NCBI GenBank assembly: GCA_036873755.1
Contig: JAVTVY010018974.1
Location: 1-64,000, forward strand
Length of the DNA stretch: 64,000 bases
Direction of reading: 5' to 3'
Source of the DNA: Hanleya hanleyi
Lineage: Eukaryota; Mollusca; Polyplacophora; Lepidopleurida; Hanleyidae
Shown piece by piece: positions 45,301 to 48,784 of this stretch; within the stretch, counting starts at the first letter, position 1; every line of letters begins with the position of its first letter. The notes under the pieces are model-generated. The model saw nothing but the letters and a program-made list of their open reading frames with translations. It did not search any database and was not told the origin of the DNA. A program made the position numbers and the translations under genes.

Positions 45301-47310
45301 GAATGGTCAGAGAGAACTCCCTCTCTAAAATGGAGGTGAAAAAAGTTTTCATCCAATAAAGTCCAGAAAATATCGAACTAAGAGATATCTGCCATAGCCG
45401 ACCATGGACATGTATATCCACATCGGATGGTATTAAAACACAAATTGTTGTCTATCTAATTTGTATATTATAATAGACATGACTTGTTCTCCAATCATAA
45501 TATGACTGCACACTTTCATTGGAAAATTACTTTTACATCACCTACGCTGTATAGGCTAAGTTGCGTGAAGATTTTGCAGTGTTATGATGAATAAATCGGA
45601 CTATATAAGCAAAAACTACCTTTTTTACCTCCATTTTAGAGAGCTAGTTCTCCCTAACCTGATGGAATCCGTATATCAATACTTCCCCATTGACCTAGTA
45701 AACAAGATTATATAATCCTAATATTTATCAATGTCTCTATCACTTCAGGTATGGGCAGTAGTTTACAGCTACACACAGTGAATGGTGAACTGATTAAGGC
45801 AGAGTATTGTCAGCAGACCATCAACTGTCTGGCTTACTCCAGTGCTCCTGAGGGATGGTCCGTCAATGTGATAGCCGGGGGACTCAGCAGTGGTGTAGTC
45901 AGGTATGTGTGCAAGTCATTGTGAGGATCAAGTAGAATTATTGTGACAATAATTCATGTAGAATTATTGCTGCAATCACATGGAATTAATGTGACAATCC
46001 TTTTAACTTTGCACCACATGCCAGTTGAGGACAAATTAGCTGAAGAAGACTTCAGTTTTGTCATCTACTTTAGTTCCAGGCCTAGGAAACTCCCCCAAGT
46101 ATGCACCTCAGTTCCTTGTCCATCTATCTATTTCCCTATGCTTGGGGCCAATTCCGTGTGGATGGATCAGAAATCGCTCACCCTATCCAATCGTTACACT
46201 TGAGAAGTATGCCACAGTCGTGGACAAAGCTTCATGGACTCGCACCAATTTTTTCCTGAAATCAGTATATTTGGTGGAAATTTGTCTGAGCGCATGGAAC
46301 TTTGTATGAGAGTGAGGAACATTTCAAGTGCACAAGGATTGGATTGGGTGAGCGCTAGGATTTCTGGTCCATGCACACAGAATTGGCCCCGAGCACATTG
46401 AAATAGATAGATGGACAAGGAACATAGGTGTGTGTGTGCTGGAGTTTGCTAGGCCGGAGTTCACTATTCCCTATATCTAGCATTGCCCGTCTTGTTTCAG
46501 ATTGTGGAGTTCCTGGGATCTAACTCATGTCCGTGATCTGGAGGATCATTCTCTGCTAGCCAAGCCCGTGGTCAGGTTAGTGGTGTGCTCATATAACACA
46601 GGATTATTCCGGACTGTCCTATTGATCTACATTGTAGACTGAGATCTAGACTTTTACCTGTATGAAGGATATCGTGATTTGCCATCCATCATGAATATTT
46701 TCACTGTAAAATTTGTATTAATTTAAGCATTATTACCCCTATCTACTCTGATAATTCTTCCGAGTATGATTTTAACTATATCTGCATATGCAGGTGAACT
46801 AGATGTGTGTATCATTAGATTGGACTAGATAGACGGCACTGTCACAAGTCAAACCACCTACATCTCTAGACCCTTGCAGTCTCTGCACATGCAAGATGTA
46901 ATGCAAAGTCGCATGTGGGGGAGCATCAGCTCATCTCCTGTGATGCATCACACGATTATTGTCTTCAATCTGTGTGAACATGACATGTATCAAATCTTAC
47001 TGCGCAACTGTGACAGGTGGTGGCCAATTCATTCTAGACAATCTAATCAAAGTTTGCAGACTTCTAATTCATTTGATATCTGTTAATCAATCCATGACCT
47101 ATTGTCGTTCTCAACATAATTTTGTTCAATTCTCCTTATTGACAATCAGTTGTAAATCTTGTGAAAATCCCTTCCGTTTTCAGCTTGACATTCACAGTCG
47201 ACAATCAACGGCTTTATATGTCAACGGCTGATGGAACGGTGACCGTTTGGGAGTCTCCCATTCCTACCAAGGGGAGACGACCACCCGTCAACTTTCAACC
47301 TTTCATGTAG
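211..47310 (+). CDS. LYST: LYST, lysosomal trafficking regulator (BEACH-WD40 protein), 5'-partial, 30-31 exons
   Basis: LYST is a very large cytosolic BEACH-family protein that controls the size and trafficking of lysosomes and lysosome-related organelles; loss causes Chediak-Higashi syndrome in humans. The spliced product here is about 1502 residues and ends at TAG 47308-47310. Order, counted from the first residue in the window: helical armadillo-like stretch (1-180), Ser/Pro/Lys-rich linker (about 185-290), further helical region with charged helices (about 410-630), DPTEGP motif (about 645), PH-like domain (about 715-815), BEACH domain (about 820-1110, with NVFHPSTYFG and [15 protein letters not shown]) and WD40 repeats (about 1180-1490, with [11 protein letters not shown] and DGTVTVWES). 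The domain order and BEACH/WD40 sequence fit LYST rather than neurobeachin, LRBA or WDFY3. Exon phases agree throughout; total coding length is 4509 nt only if the candidate exon at 3610-3665 is counted. Start codon and N-terminal half lie upstream of the window. Confidence 0.93.
385..850. other. LYST intron
   Basis: AT-rich intron with no recognised repeat or conserved element. Confidence 0.6.
855..984 (+). CDS. LYST: LYST exon 2 of window
   Basis: Encodes [20 protein letters not shown] and then [20 protein letters not shown], an armadillo-like helix pair. The first base completes a Ser codon from exon 1. Acceptor cttcatag, donor caaag|gtaatt; phase 0 out. Confidence 0.85.
1235..1335 (+). 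CDS. LYST: LYST exon 3 of window
   Basis: Encodes [20 protein letters not shown] then [13 protein letters not shown]. Acceptor tattttgcag, donor tctcg|gtaaga; phase 2 out. Confidence 0.85.
1610..1699 (+). CDS. LYST: LYST exon 4 of window
   Basis: Encodes [20 protein letters not shown] then TIMTALREF. Acceptor aatctgcag, donor ttcag|gtgact; ends in phase 2, which does not join directly to the next clear exon at 16916 (it expects phase 1), so at least one exon lies between. Confidence 0.8.
2035..2830 (+). repeat. Hairpin-headed tandem repeat, unit about 340 bp
   Basis: Starts with the palindrome CCTCGGCCATTTTGGCCTCGG, followed by GTCCGTCCGT and then about two and a half copies of a unit of roughly 340 bp (matching phrases 'gtgctaagtcagac' at 2103 and 2442). 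Each unit carries the phrase 'gagttatgccc'. A further degenerate start follows near 2770. The short ORFs here are repeat artefacts. Confidence 0.75.
3610..3665 (+). CDS. LYST: Candidate LYST exon 4b with a non-GT donor
   Basis: After a good acceptor (gtccggtttcag) the sequence reads [18 protein letters not shown]. Its first base completes the open codon of exon 4 as Ser, and ending at 3665 gives exactly the phase that exon 5 needs. The bases after it are GAAATG, not GT. That could be an assembly error, a rare GA-AG intron or a wrong boundary. The phase fit on both sides supports a real exon; the missing donor argues against it. Confidence 0.45.
3650..4345 (+). repeat. Three-copy tandem duplication, about 240-260 bp unit
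   Basis: Phrases such as 'ggcttgaatttaccaca', 'cattaaatacagcatttaca' and 'aactgccacccctcacc' recur at about 3690, 3870 and 4140, with scattered short insertions and deletions between copies. The block lies directly after the candidate exon 4b, so an assembly artefact should be considered. Confidence 0.7.
4440..4690. repeat. Array of TTCCCTGATCAGGAAA palindromes (array 1)
   Basis: At least eight near-palindromic 16-mers of the type TTCCCTGATCAGGAAA or TTCCCTAATCAGGGAA, spaced about 24-26 bp apart with short variable linkers such as taacagaatg. No coding content. Confidence 0.8.
5495..5640. repeat. Array of TTTCCTGAACAGGAAA palindromes (array 2)
   Basis: Five to six imperfect palindromes of the same type as at 4440-4690 (TTCCCAGATCAGGAAA, TTTCCTGAACAGGAAA, TTTCCTAAACAGGGAA). 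The 0.8 kb between the two arrays has no recognised feature. Confidence 0.75.
5848..8524. mobile_element. TA-flanked DNA transposon with TIRs, degenerate or non-autonomous
   Basis: Left end CGGTAAGTTCCCTAAGTATT and the reverse complement of the right end CAGTAAGTTCCCTAAGTATT match almost perfectly, continuing as CG(C/T)GACC, and both ends abut a TA dinucleotide. A CAGT start plus TA target duplication is usual for the Tc1/mariner/pogo superfamily. The 2.68 kb interior has only short ORFs (for example 6133-6327 and 8078-8380) in which I recognise no transposase. Confidence 0.7.
8530..9350. other. LYST intron, no feature recognised
   Basis: AT-rich sequence without exon-like ORFs or recognisable repeats. 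Confidence 0.5.
9395..9530 (-). mobile_element. SINE 3' region, minus strand
   Basis: On the minus strand this reads as 'cgtcacgatatgactgaaat' followed by 'aatgttgaaagtgaggtta' and then a simple tail. The same core recurs at 21141-21205, 44630-44720 and 57000-57055, which marks a dispersed SINE-type 3' domain. Confidence 0.55.
9600..11220. other. LYST intron, no feature recognised
   Basis: AT-rich sequence with short chance ORFs only. A fragment near 10318 (ttaaggtgaactgcaaacct) resembles the terminal inverted repeat of the TTAA element at 37039. Confidence 0.45.
11233..11345. repeat. Degenerate 'gacattttggca' repeat
   Basis: Seven or so loose copies of a 14-18 bp motif (gacattttggcac, gacatttcagcacc, caacattttggcatg). 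A smaller set lies at 9570-9600 and a related one at 13083-13165. Confidence 0.55.
11866..12660 (+). repeat. Hairpin-headed tandem repeat, unit about 130 bp
   Basis: A C-run leads into the palindrome GCCCGAAGGGC and GTCCGTCCATCC, then five or so units of about 125-135 bp sharing 'ggtatgtgggtacct', 'agatctcac' and 'ttgtttttca'. A fragment of the same family lies at 48180-48435. Confidence 0.75.
12896..12959. repeat. Imperfect hairpin
   Basis: Arms of about 26-30 nt (gttggaacatggtccaacca against its near reverse complement) flank a short loop around 'tatagc'. Confidence 0.6.
13274..13723. mobile_element. Short TIR element beginning CAGGCGTGGCGGAGCC
   Basis: Left end CAGGCGTGGCGGAGCC and reverse complement of the right end CAGGCGCGGCGCAGTG form imperfect inverted termini followed by G/C runs. 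This terminal style is common in non-autonomous hAT-like elements; the target duplication is unclear. Confidence 0.45.
13735..13866 (+). repeat. Minisatellite of 'gggtgttttgtcctc' units
   Basis: About seven tandem copies of a 17-19 bp motif with changing flanks (gtgttttgtcctctgg, gtgttttgccctcggg). Confidence 0.75.
13900..14440. other. LYST intron, no feature recognised
   Basis: AT-rich, no exon-like ORF. Confidence 0.45.
14464..14682 (+). pseudogene. 3' end fragment of a LINE-type retrotransposon ORF
   Basis: Reads [20 protein letters not shown], then [20 protein letters not shown] with KYITLRK. The R-x-C-x2-C-x8-E-x-E-x-H/D-F-x3-CP-x-Y-x2-LR pattern is the C-terminal zinc-knuckle seen in many reverse-transcriptase ORFs of animal LINEs and in captured relatives. 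Only this tail is left and it is on the same strand as LYST. No RT motifs are seen upstream. Confidence 0.7.
15125..15335. repeat. Array of TTTCCTGAACAGGGAA palindromes (array 3)
   Basis: Eight or more palindromic 16-17-mers (TTTCCTGAACAGGGAA, TTTCCTAATCAGGGAA, TTCCCTAATCAGGGAA) at about 25-28 bp spacing with unrelated linkers. Same motif class as at 4440-4690 and 5495-5640. Confidence 0.8.
15340..16910. other. LYST intron, no feature recognised
   Basis: AT-rich intron without an identified repeat. Short ORFs here lack splice-compatible conservation. Confidence 0.45.
16916..17473 (+). CDS. LYST: LYST exon 5 of window (Ser/Pro-rich linker)
   Basis: Encodes [20 protein letters not shown], a Ser/Pro/Lys-rich stretch, then [20 protein letters not shown] and [20 protein letters not shown]. 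The acceptor caccgcag needs a phase-1 upstream exon. Donor tttgcag|gtaatt; phase 1 out. The longest exon in the window (558 nt); codon use is more GC-rich than the introns. Antisense ORFs over it are shadows. Confidence 0.85.
17990..18058 (+). repeat. Three-copy 20-bp repeat 'gtttgggttgggttaccca'
   Basis: Three near-identical tandem copies containing GGGTTGGGTTA. Confidence 0.75.
18149..19535 (+). mobile_element. Helentron-like repeat element, copy A
   Basis: Opens with the palindrome CAGCCCATAGGGCTG and a GTCCGTCC microsatellite, then three tandem units of about 180 bp ('gttcttgtccgctgaatatc' to 'tatctatgcccatc'), then about 700 bp of unique sequence, ending at the hairpin GCACCTTTTAGGTGC plus 'ttgcctgcaattcatgtt'. 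Copy B is at 60937-62270. Short inverted head, tandem core and terminal 3' hairpin resemble non-autonomous Helentron-associated elements of bivalves (pearl type); that assignment is inference. Confidence 0.7.
19760..19870. mobile_element. Fragment of the TAATAATTCAATCAC MITE family
   Basis: Carries 'aataattcaatcacatgaag' and 'gatcaaatttatc', matching one end of the MITE family described at 43463-43674; the other end is missing. Confidence 0.5.
19977..20110 (+). CDS. LYST: LYST exon 6 of window
   Basis: Encodes [20 protein letters not shown] then [20 protein letters not shown]. Acceptor tttgtag, donor cattg|gtgagt; phase 0 out. Confidence 0.9.
20640..21000 (+). repeat. Hairpin-headed repeat (CAGACAATTTTGTCTG type)
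   Basis: Begins 'tacccctcagacaattttgt', a palindrome, followed by 'attgtcgtcatcatg' and two loosely similar units containing 'atcaccaa' and 'aaaat(c/t)(a/g)g(c/t)gag'. Same modular head as the families at 2035, 18149 and 37261. Confidence 0.6.
21141..21205 (+). mobile_element. SINE 3' domain
   Basis: Carries 'catcacgatatgactgaaat' and 'attgttgaaagcgacatta', the shared 3' core of the SINE copies at 9395, 44630 and 57000. Confidence 0.6.
21304..21372 (+). CDS. LYST: LYST exon 7 of window
   Basis: Encodes [20 protein letters not shown] then KLQ. Acceptor ttaacag, donor tccag|gtaatg; phase 0 in and out. Confidence 0.88.
21598..21723 (+). CDS. LYST: LYST exon 8 of window
   Basis: Encodes [20 protein letters not shown] then [20 protein letters not shown]. 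Acceptor ctctcag, donor accat|gtgagt; phase 0. Confidence 0.9.
21833..22073. mobile_element. MITE, TAATAATTCAATCAC family
   Basis: Ends 'ctctaataaattaatcacag' and 'attattagagggattac' form the inverted termini of this family, with the conserved 'gtgaaatttcccaccataaa' next to the left end; opposite orientation to most other copies. Confidence 0.65.
22698..22880 (+). CDS. LYST: LYST exon 9 of window
   Basis: Encodes [20 protein letters not shown] then [20 protein letters not shown]. Acceptor actgcag, donor caagag|gtaaat; phase 0. Confidence 0.9.
23286..23362 (+). CDS. LYST: LYST exon 10 of window
   Basis: Encodes [20 protein letters not shown] then IASMS, a charged helix. Acceptor attgtcag, donor gagcag|gtttgt; phase 2 out. 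Confidence 0.9.
23581..23926. repeat. Minisatellite, nine 36-41 bp units with ACCATGGTTACA core
   Basis: Unit reads approximately 'atcacagttaccatggttac' plus 'agtgagtatattcactgac'. Each unit holds the palindromes GTTACCATGGTTAC and AGTATATTCACT. Long ORFs on both strands here are by-products of a period that is mostly a multiple of three. Confidence 0.85.
24083..24175. mobile_element. MITE fragment, TAATAATTCAATCAC family
   Basis: 'gaattattcaatcacaggaa' matches the terminal sequence of the family; the far end is not recognisable. Confidence 0.45.
24180..24850. other. LYST intron, no feature recognised
   Basis: AT-rich with a G-run at 24233-24250; no exon-like ORF. Confidence 0.45.
24853..25041 (+). 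CDS. LYST: LYST exon 11 of window
   Basis: Encodes [20 protein letters not shown] then [20 protein letters not shown] and DLVQQLTHE. Charged helices precede the BEACH module. Acceptor gttttctag, donor gaaag|gtaaga; phase 2 in and out. Confidence 0.92.
25045..25870. other. LYST intron, no feature recognised
   Basis: No recognised repeat or exon. Confidence 0.45.
25876..26021 (+). CDS. LYST: LYST exon 12 of window (DPTEGP motif)
   Basis: Encodes [20 protein letters not shown] then [20 protein letters not shown]. The W-x-L-DPTEGP-x-R-x-R-x-R signature precedes the PH-BEACH module in LYST and other BEACH proteins. Acceptor cttggcag, donor acttg|gtcagt; phase 1 out. Confidence 0.93.
26390..26495 (+). 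CDS. LYST: LYST exon 13 of window
   Basis: Encodes [20 protein letters not shown] then [14 protein letters not shown]. Acceptor tgatttcag, donor ataca|gtatgc; phase 2 out. Confidence 0.88.
26769..26830 (+). CDS. LYST: LYST exon 14 of window (start of PH-like domain)
   Basis: Encodes [20 protein letters not shown], the first strand of the PH-like domain. Acceptor ttcttgtag, donor gatag|gtgagt; phase 1 out. Confidence 0.88.
27054..27112 (+). CDS. LYST: LYST exon 15 of window (PH-like domain)
   Basis: Encodes [20 protein letters not shown]. Acceptor cttccatag, donor ctcag|gtaaaa; phase 0 out. Confidence 0.9.
27442..27594 (+). CDS. LYST: LYST exon 16 of window (PH-like domain)
   Basis: Encodes [20 protein letters not shown], then [20 protein letters not shown] and [11 protein letters not shown]. 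The H-x-R-W-Y-x-L-R-D-x-A-L-E-I-F pattern is the PH-BEACH strand pair. Acceptor attaacag, donor ccaag|gtatga. Confidence 0.95.
27779..28023 (+). CDS. LYST: LYST exon 17 of window (start of BEACH domain)
   Basis: Ends the PH-like domain ([20 protein letters not shown]) and opens BEACH ([40 protein letters not shown], then [15 protein letters not shown]). Acceptor tttcacag, donor ttcag|gtttgt; phase 2 out. The intron after it carries the DIRS-like element. Confidence 0.96.
28222..28357. mobile_element. MITE, left part, split by the DIRS-like insertion
   Basis: Begins 'aggttcgagagaactacctc' and 'tctaaaatggagg' and runs to 'ggtattaaaa', matching the left third of the uninterrupted copy at 45305-45659. 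The right part resumes at 34824. Confidence 0.8.
28358..28535. repeat. Left inverted terminal repeat of the DIRS-like element
   Basis: Starts 'gtttgtgtttcaaatcttca'. Positions 28379-28506 match the reverse complement of 34651-34778 with few changes; a further block 'caagacctgtttt' (28523-28535) matches 34629-34641. Confidence 0.88.
28946..30782 (+). pseudogene. gag-like SR-rich ORFs of the DIRS-like element
   Basis: A run of overlapping open frames (28948-29190, 29187-29420, 29605-30183, 30059-30784) reads as one Arg/Ser/Thr/Pro-rich protein broken by frameshifts. It contains tandem peptides such as [14 protein letters not shown] repeated about three times and a basic tract [18 protein letters not shown] further on. 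Proline- and SR-rich gag proteins are known from DIRS elements of aquatic animals. The frame changes between 30060 and 30183, where both frames look coding. Resemblance to host SR splicing proteins is compositional only. Confidence 0.6.
30816..30904 (+). other. tRNA-like sequence inside the gag-like region
   Basis: Contains an A-box-like TGGCCGAGTGATTTAGA (from 30821) and a perfect B box GGTTCGAATCC (30886-30896). The ends CCCGT and ACGGG can pair. The D-arm and B-box style is that of a Leu/Ser class-II tRNA, but the anticodon arm is not convincing, so this looks like a SINE head or tRNA pseudogene. The gag-like frame stops just before it and an acidic Ser-rich frame resumes after it. Confidence 0.65.
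31370..31830 (+). pseudogene. gag C-terminal-like open stretch of the DIRS-like element
   Basis: Open frame pieces read [20 protein letters not shown] and, after a shift, [19 protein letters not shown] followed by [12 protein letters not shown] helical segment followed by a basic Gly/Gln-rich tail fits the gag/RT boundary of DIRS elements, but identity is not certain. Confidence 0.4.
32205..32500 (+). pseudogene. Possible reverse-transcriptase tail remnant
   Basis: One frame reads [16 protein letters not shown], resembling the F-(L/I)-G-M motif after the RT palm in DIRS-type RTs. No YLDD-type catalytic motif was found and the frame is short, so this is weak. Confidence 0.3.
32890..33070 (+). 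pseudogene. RNase H remnant of the DIRS-like element
   Basis: Reads [20 protein letters not shown], then [20 protein letters not shown] and [13 protein letters not shown]. This follows the DIRS RNase H pattern (T)-V-V-x-Y-I-x-x-x-G-G-(T)-x-S then L-x(3)-A-x(3)-I-x-(L/T) and H-x-x-(G/V)-x-x-N/P-x-A-D. The catalytic D of DN-T is lost (reads S-M). Confidence 0.55.
33070..34485 (+). other. 3' interior of the DIRS-like element, recombinase expected
   Basis: Positionally this is where the tyrosine recombinase should lie. One frame stays open to 33563, with Trp/Phe-rich sequence ([20 protein letters not shown]), but I could not find the R-H-x-x-R-Y active-site pattern. A 24-26 bp direct repeat 'acttatcgttgaa..gatactgttg' sits at about 28899 and 34007. 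Confidence 0.4.
34487..34580. repeat. Internal complementary region (ICR) of the DIRS-like element
   Basis: 34487-34526 is the reverse complement of the left element end and 34527-34580 the reverse complement of the right element end (34770-34823). Together they equal the complement of the right-end/left-end circle junction. Confidence 0.88.
34629..34823. repeat. Right inverted terminal repeat of the DIRS-like element
   Basis: Inverted match to 28379-28535, with a private outer end 'aacactaacattatttataa' and 'atgtttaat' copied in the ICR. Confidence 0.88.
34824..35050. mobile_element. MITE, right part, split by the DIRS-like insertion
   Basis: Resumes with 'ccatctatctaatttgca' and ends 'agagaggtaaattctctcta' plus 'acc', matching the right two thirds of 45305-45659 and forming the inverted partner of 28222-28260. 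Confidence 0.8.
35251..35317 (+). CDS. LYST: LYST exon 18 of window (BEACH)
   Basis: Encodes [20 protein letters not shown] then [13 protein letters not shown] across the exon 17/18 junction is a BEACH hallmark. Acceptor atctgacag, donor acaat|gtgagt; phase 0 out. Confidence 0.95.
35320..35540. other. LYST intron, no feature recognised
   Basis: Short AT-rich intron. Confidence 0.5.
35545..35704 (+). CDS. LYST: LYST exon 19 of window (BEACH)
   Basis: Encodes [20 protein letters not shown], then [20 protein letters not shown] and [23 protein letters not shown] is the BEACH core motif. Acceptor tcattag, donor tcaag|gtaaga; phase 1 out. Confidence 0.96.
35710..36135. other. LYST intron, no feature recognised
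   Basis: AT-rich, no repeat recognised. Confidence 0.5.
36142..36282 (+). CDS. LYST: LYST exon 20 of window (BEACH)
   Basis: Encodes [20 protein letters not shown], then [20 protein letters not shown] and [17 protein letters not shown] is a conserved BEACH block. Acceptor attttcag, donor aagaag|gtaaag; phase 1 out. Confidence 0.96.
36656..36873 (+). CDS. LYST: LYST exon 21 of window (BEACH)
   Basis: Encodes [20 protein letters not shown], then [20 protein letters not shown] and [20 protein letters not shown]. The LPPW and W-I-D-L-(V/I)-F-G-Y-K-Q blocks are universal in BEACH domains. Acceptor attccag, donor ttct|gtaagt; phase 0 out. Confidence 0.97.
37165..37260 (+). repeat. Hairpin-headed repeat start (ACGTCCGCCTTTTGGCAGAC)
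   Basis: 'tttatacgtccgccttttgg' plus 'cagacatattatgtgatggt' and GTCCGTCTGTCCGTCC; same family as 58350-58560. Truncated by the next repeat. Confidence 0.7.
37261..37700 (+). repeat. Hairpin-headed repeat (CTCGGCCAACTTTGGCCTAG)
   Basis: Head palindrome, then 'attgtcgtcatcatgtacgg', a TACG/TCCG microsatellite and about two units containing 'agaaccgtt' and 'gcctatcgaaaatgag' with 'gcagagttatgcccctt'. Confidence 0.7.
38669..38750. mobile_element. MITE fragment next to the exon 22 acceptor
   Basis: 'aataatggattatatgcatg' and 'cttcctgttctaataaattt' match the interior of the MITE family (for example 49600-49660). It ends about 25 bp before the exon 22 acceptor. Confidence 0.6.
38774..39016 (+). 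CDS. LYST: LYST exon 22 of window (end of BEACH)
   Basis: Encodes [20 protein letters not shown], then [20 protein letters not shown], then a Pro/Thr-rich linker to the WD40 region. FHPxTYF-G and [12 protein letters not shown] close the BEACH domain in LYST. Acceptor atttgcag, donor aaacg|gttagt; phase 0 out. Confidence 0.97.
39313..39525. mobile_element. MITE, TAATAATTCAATCAC family
   Basis: Left end 'cctaataattcaatcacagg', right end reverse complement 'ttccctcataatttcatcac', about 213 bp. Confidence 0.7.
39574..39766 (+). CDS. LYST: LYST exon 23 of window (WD40 entry)
   Basis: Encodes [20 protein letters not shown], then [20 protein letters not shown] and [20 protein letters not shown]. 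The L-x-W-G-x-Y-V-G-S-P motif is shared with vertebrate LYST. Acceptor cttcacag, donor agag|gtcagt; phase 1 out. Confidence 0.95.
40320..40456 (+). CDS. LYST: LYST exon 24 of window (WD40)
   Basis: Encodes [20 protein letters not shown], then [20 protein letters not shown] and DEPSNE; I-L/V-S-W-G-Y and P-x-V-N-F match LYST. Acceptor ctatgcag, donor tgag|gtattg. Confidence 0.95.
40619..40717 (+). CDS. LYST: LYST exon 25 of window (WD40)
   Basis: Encodes [20 protein letters not shown] then [13 protein letters not shown], a WD-like blade. Acceptor gttttcag, donor ccaag|gtaaac; phase 0. Confidence 0.93.
40775..41924. mobile_element. TTAA-flanked TIR element, 1.15 kb
   Basis: TTAA at 40771-40774 and 41925-41928. 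Termini begin CTCTTTCCCCC on both sides and continue with imperfect matching for about 20 bp more. No transposase-like ORF; probably non-autonomous piggyBac-like, by target site. Confidence 0.65.
41970..43425 (+). mobile_element. TATGCCCCCCC-ended element with a 160-bp tandem core
   Basis: Opens with the palindrome GCCCCCCCTCTAACTAGAGGG and GTCCGTCCGTCC, then six to seven units of 160-164 bp ('gggctggatctcggttaata' at about 42200, 42361, 42523, 42684, 42844, 43008; each with 'caagagttatggccctt'), and ends at 'aaggggggggcatacaatt', inverted to the start. Antisense ORFs of about 100 aa across the units are repeat artefacts. Confidence 0.75.
43463..43674. mobile_element. MITE, TAATAATTCAATCAC family (clear copy)
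   Basis: Ends GTAAATCCTCTAATAATTC and reverse complement GTAAATTCTCTAATAATTC; the right arm continues 'aatcacaggaagtaaaa'. About 212 bp with no coding capacity. Confidence 0.78.
43743..43885 (+). CDS. LYST: LYST exon 26 of window (WD40)
   Basis: Encodes [20 protein letters not shown], then [20 protein letters not shown] and CIIWDLN, a canonical GH...WD blade. Acceptor cctttcag, donor caacag|gtcagt; phase 2 out. Confidence 0.97.
43920..43965. repeat. Stem-loop GCCAGTGTA...TACACTGGC
   Basis: Nine-base perfect arms separated by about 24 nt, 35 bp after exon 26. Confidence 0.6.
43970..44625. other. LYST intron, no other feature recognised
   Basis: Weak inverted ends 'tcctcgcgag' (43916) and 'tctgcgagga' (44278) suggest an old element, but the match is short. 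Confidence 0.35.
44630..44722 (+). mobile_element. SINE 3' tail that forms the exon 27 polypyrimidine tract
   Basis: 'atagctgaaatagtgctgaa' and 'tgcaacattaaaccacaatt' are followed by an 11-fold CT run that leads straight into 'cctttcag', the exon 27 acceptor. Confidence 0.65.
44723..44820 (+). CDS. LYST: LYST exon 27 of window (WD40)
   Basis: Encodes [20 protein letters not shown] then [12 protein letters not shown]. Acceptor tcctttcag, donor tgaag|gtgagg; phase 1 out. Confidence 0.95.
45305..45659. mobile_element. MITE with GGTTAGGGAGAACTAGCTCT termini, intact copy
   Basis: Termini 'ggtcagagagaactccctct' and reverse complement 'ggttagggagaactagctct', each followed by 'ctaaaatggaggt', define a 355 bp element. 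The second copy is split at 28222-28357 and 34824-35050. Confidence 0.8.
45749..45902 (+). CDS. LYST: LYST exon 28 of window (WD40)
   Basis: Encodes [20 protein letters not shown], then [20 protein letters not shown] and [14 protein letters not shown]-x-S-V/I-N-V-I-A-G-G-L matches vertebrate LYST. Acceptor cttcag, donor gtcag|gtatgt; phase 2 out. Confidence 0.97.
46076..46460. mobile_element. Foldback element with about 120-bp inverted arms
   Basis: Left arm 46079-46198 and right arm 46339-46457 are inverted copies sharing 'gttccttgtccatctatcta', 'ggggccaattc' and 'agaaatc'; ends 'ccaggcctaggaaactc' and 'ccggcctagcaaactcc'. The loop is about 140 bp. Confidence 0.78.
46501..46575 (+). CDS. 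LYST: LYST exon 29 of window (WD40)
   Basis: Encodes [20 protein letters not shown] then KPVV; R-L-W-S-x-W-D-L matches LYST. Acceptor tgtttcag, donor gtcag|gttagt; phase 2 out. Confidence 0.95.
46580..47180. other. LYST last intron, no feature recognised
   Basis: AT-rich; ORFs at 46874-47231 are not conserved-looking. Confidence 0.45.
47184..47310 (+). CDS. LYST: LYST last coding exon
   Basis: Encodes [20 protein letters not shown] then [20 protein letters not shown] and M, followed by TAG. It holds the final WD blade and a short basic/proline tail. Acceptor cgttttcag; first base completes Ser. Confidence 0.96.
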
Positions 47311-48179
47311 TGATGCTCCGACAGTGATGAACATCTGTACTCATAAACAATCTGGTCACAACTTTGCGATGTTTATTATACCTCCTGTGAACATTCGATA
47401 TTTCAATGGATTATTGTCACAAGGTCACCTGATTCATTACGAATCTTTGTTCTCCCAATCATTTTGCGAGAGAAGCTAGTGGTAGTACAATCGCATAGCA
47501 GGTAAAAAAGTCAAAATTCTATGACACTGCAGAAGGTGTGTTCTGATCCTTACTGTTCTTCATTTCCATTAGTCACATTCCAATCTGACCATCCAGTCAG
47601 AATTGGGCTTGCAAATTTGTCTGCATCCACATTCCTCTTGGTATTATTTCTTTCAATTTTTTATTGCATCATTGTTCCCTCATGTGAAGTTCTCTTTTCC
47701 CAGATTCATTTTACGAAAGAGTATATATACACTGTATAATTTGGTAATGTTTTCGCAAACTGTTATTTGAAATCCATTCACTATTGATAGGACAGGTATG
47801 GCCTTGTGTACCTAGGCTTGTGATATCAACAATTGTGAAAACCTTGTGGTATTCATACATGTAACCATATATCATTCCACTGAAAACCTGGAAAATATTT
47901 CATGTTATATTTGAACAAATTTTATCCTTATACTGTATACATGTGAGAGTGCAGTACATGTAATAATCTTGGTGATACATGTGCAGGTAAGTTTGTTTGC
48001 GGGGTCATGAAGAGTTTATAGTTAATATTGCATATAAACAGCTACCGTATTCAGTGATTGATTGCAGAGATTTTAATATGGAGCAATTTGAAATAATCTT
48101 AATATACGATTTGAAAAATTCTTAATATATAACTTGAAATATTCTTAATATATGATTTGAAATATTATTAATGTATGGT

Positions 48180-48435
48180 AAATTCCCTGTTAAAATTTTG
48201 TTTCCGTACAATAACTTTTGAAAACCTGAACGTATTCTTTCCAAATTTGGTATGTGGGTACCTTGCCTTAAGATCTCGCTTGGGATTGTTTTTCATCACT
48301 CGTGGGCCAAGTTAAAATTACATTTCCGAACAGTAACTTCTGAAAACCTGATCCGATTAGAACAAATTCAGTAATTGTGGGCACCTTGTAACTGGATCAA
48401 AACTTGCCTTTTGCTCTTCATGCCGGGTACTAAAC
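48180..48435 (+). repeat. Fragment of the 130-bp tandem family of 11866-12660
   Basis: Shares 'aataacttttgaaaacctga', 'ttggtatgtgggtacct' and 'gggtactaaacgtta' type phrases with 12360-12640. Confidence 0.7.
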
Positions 48436-48640
48436 GTTAGTCCAAGCTGCCGAAAGCACAGGGAATATATGGTAGAATCACCGAATCCGTGTAGGCCTAT
48501 ACTAATTTTTGTGGATGCAGAGACAAACAGGAGACTGATTAATATAATTAGACAGAATTGGTATTTCTCAGTCTTGTGGTAGAACATTTCATTTGGTGAT
48601 CTATACTATTGTTATGGCCAAATGTCTACAGACAATAAAG

Positions 48641-48784
48641 TGATTCCTCTAATTCAATCCCCCTATCAAATCTTAAAAATGACAAGGAAATAATGGATTG
48701 TTTACATGATTTTGAACTATTTTGATCACATGATTTTAGAGTAGAAAATTTGAATTCCTGTGATTGAATTATTAGACGGATTAC
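48641..48784. mobile_element. MITE, TAATAATTCAATCAC family, short copy
   Basis: Left 'attcctctaattcaatcc', right 'cctgtgattgaattattaga'; internally deleted to about 145 bp. Confidence 0.65.
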
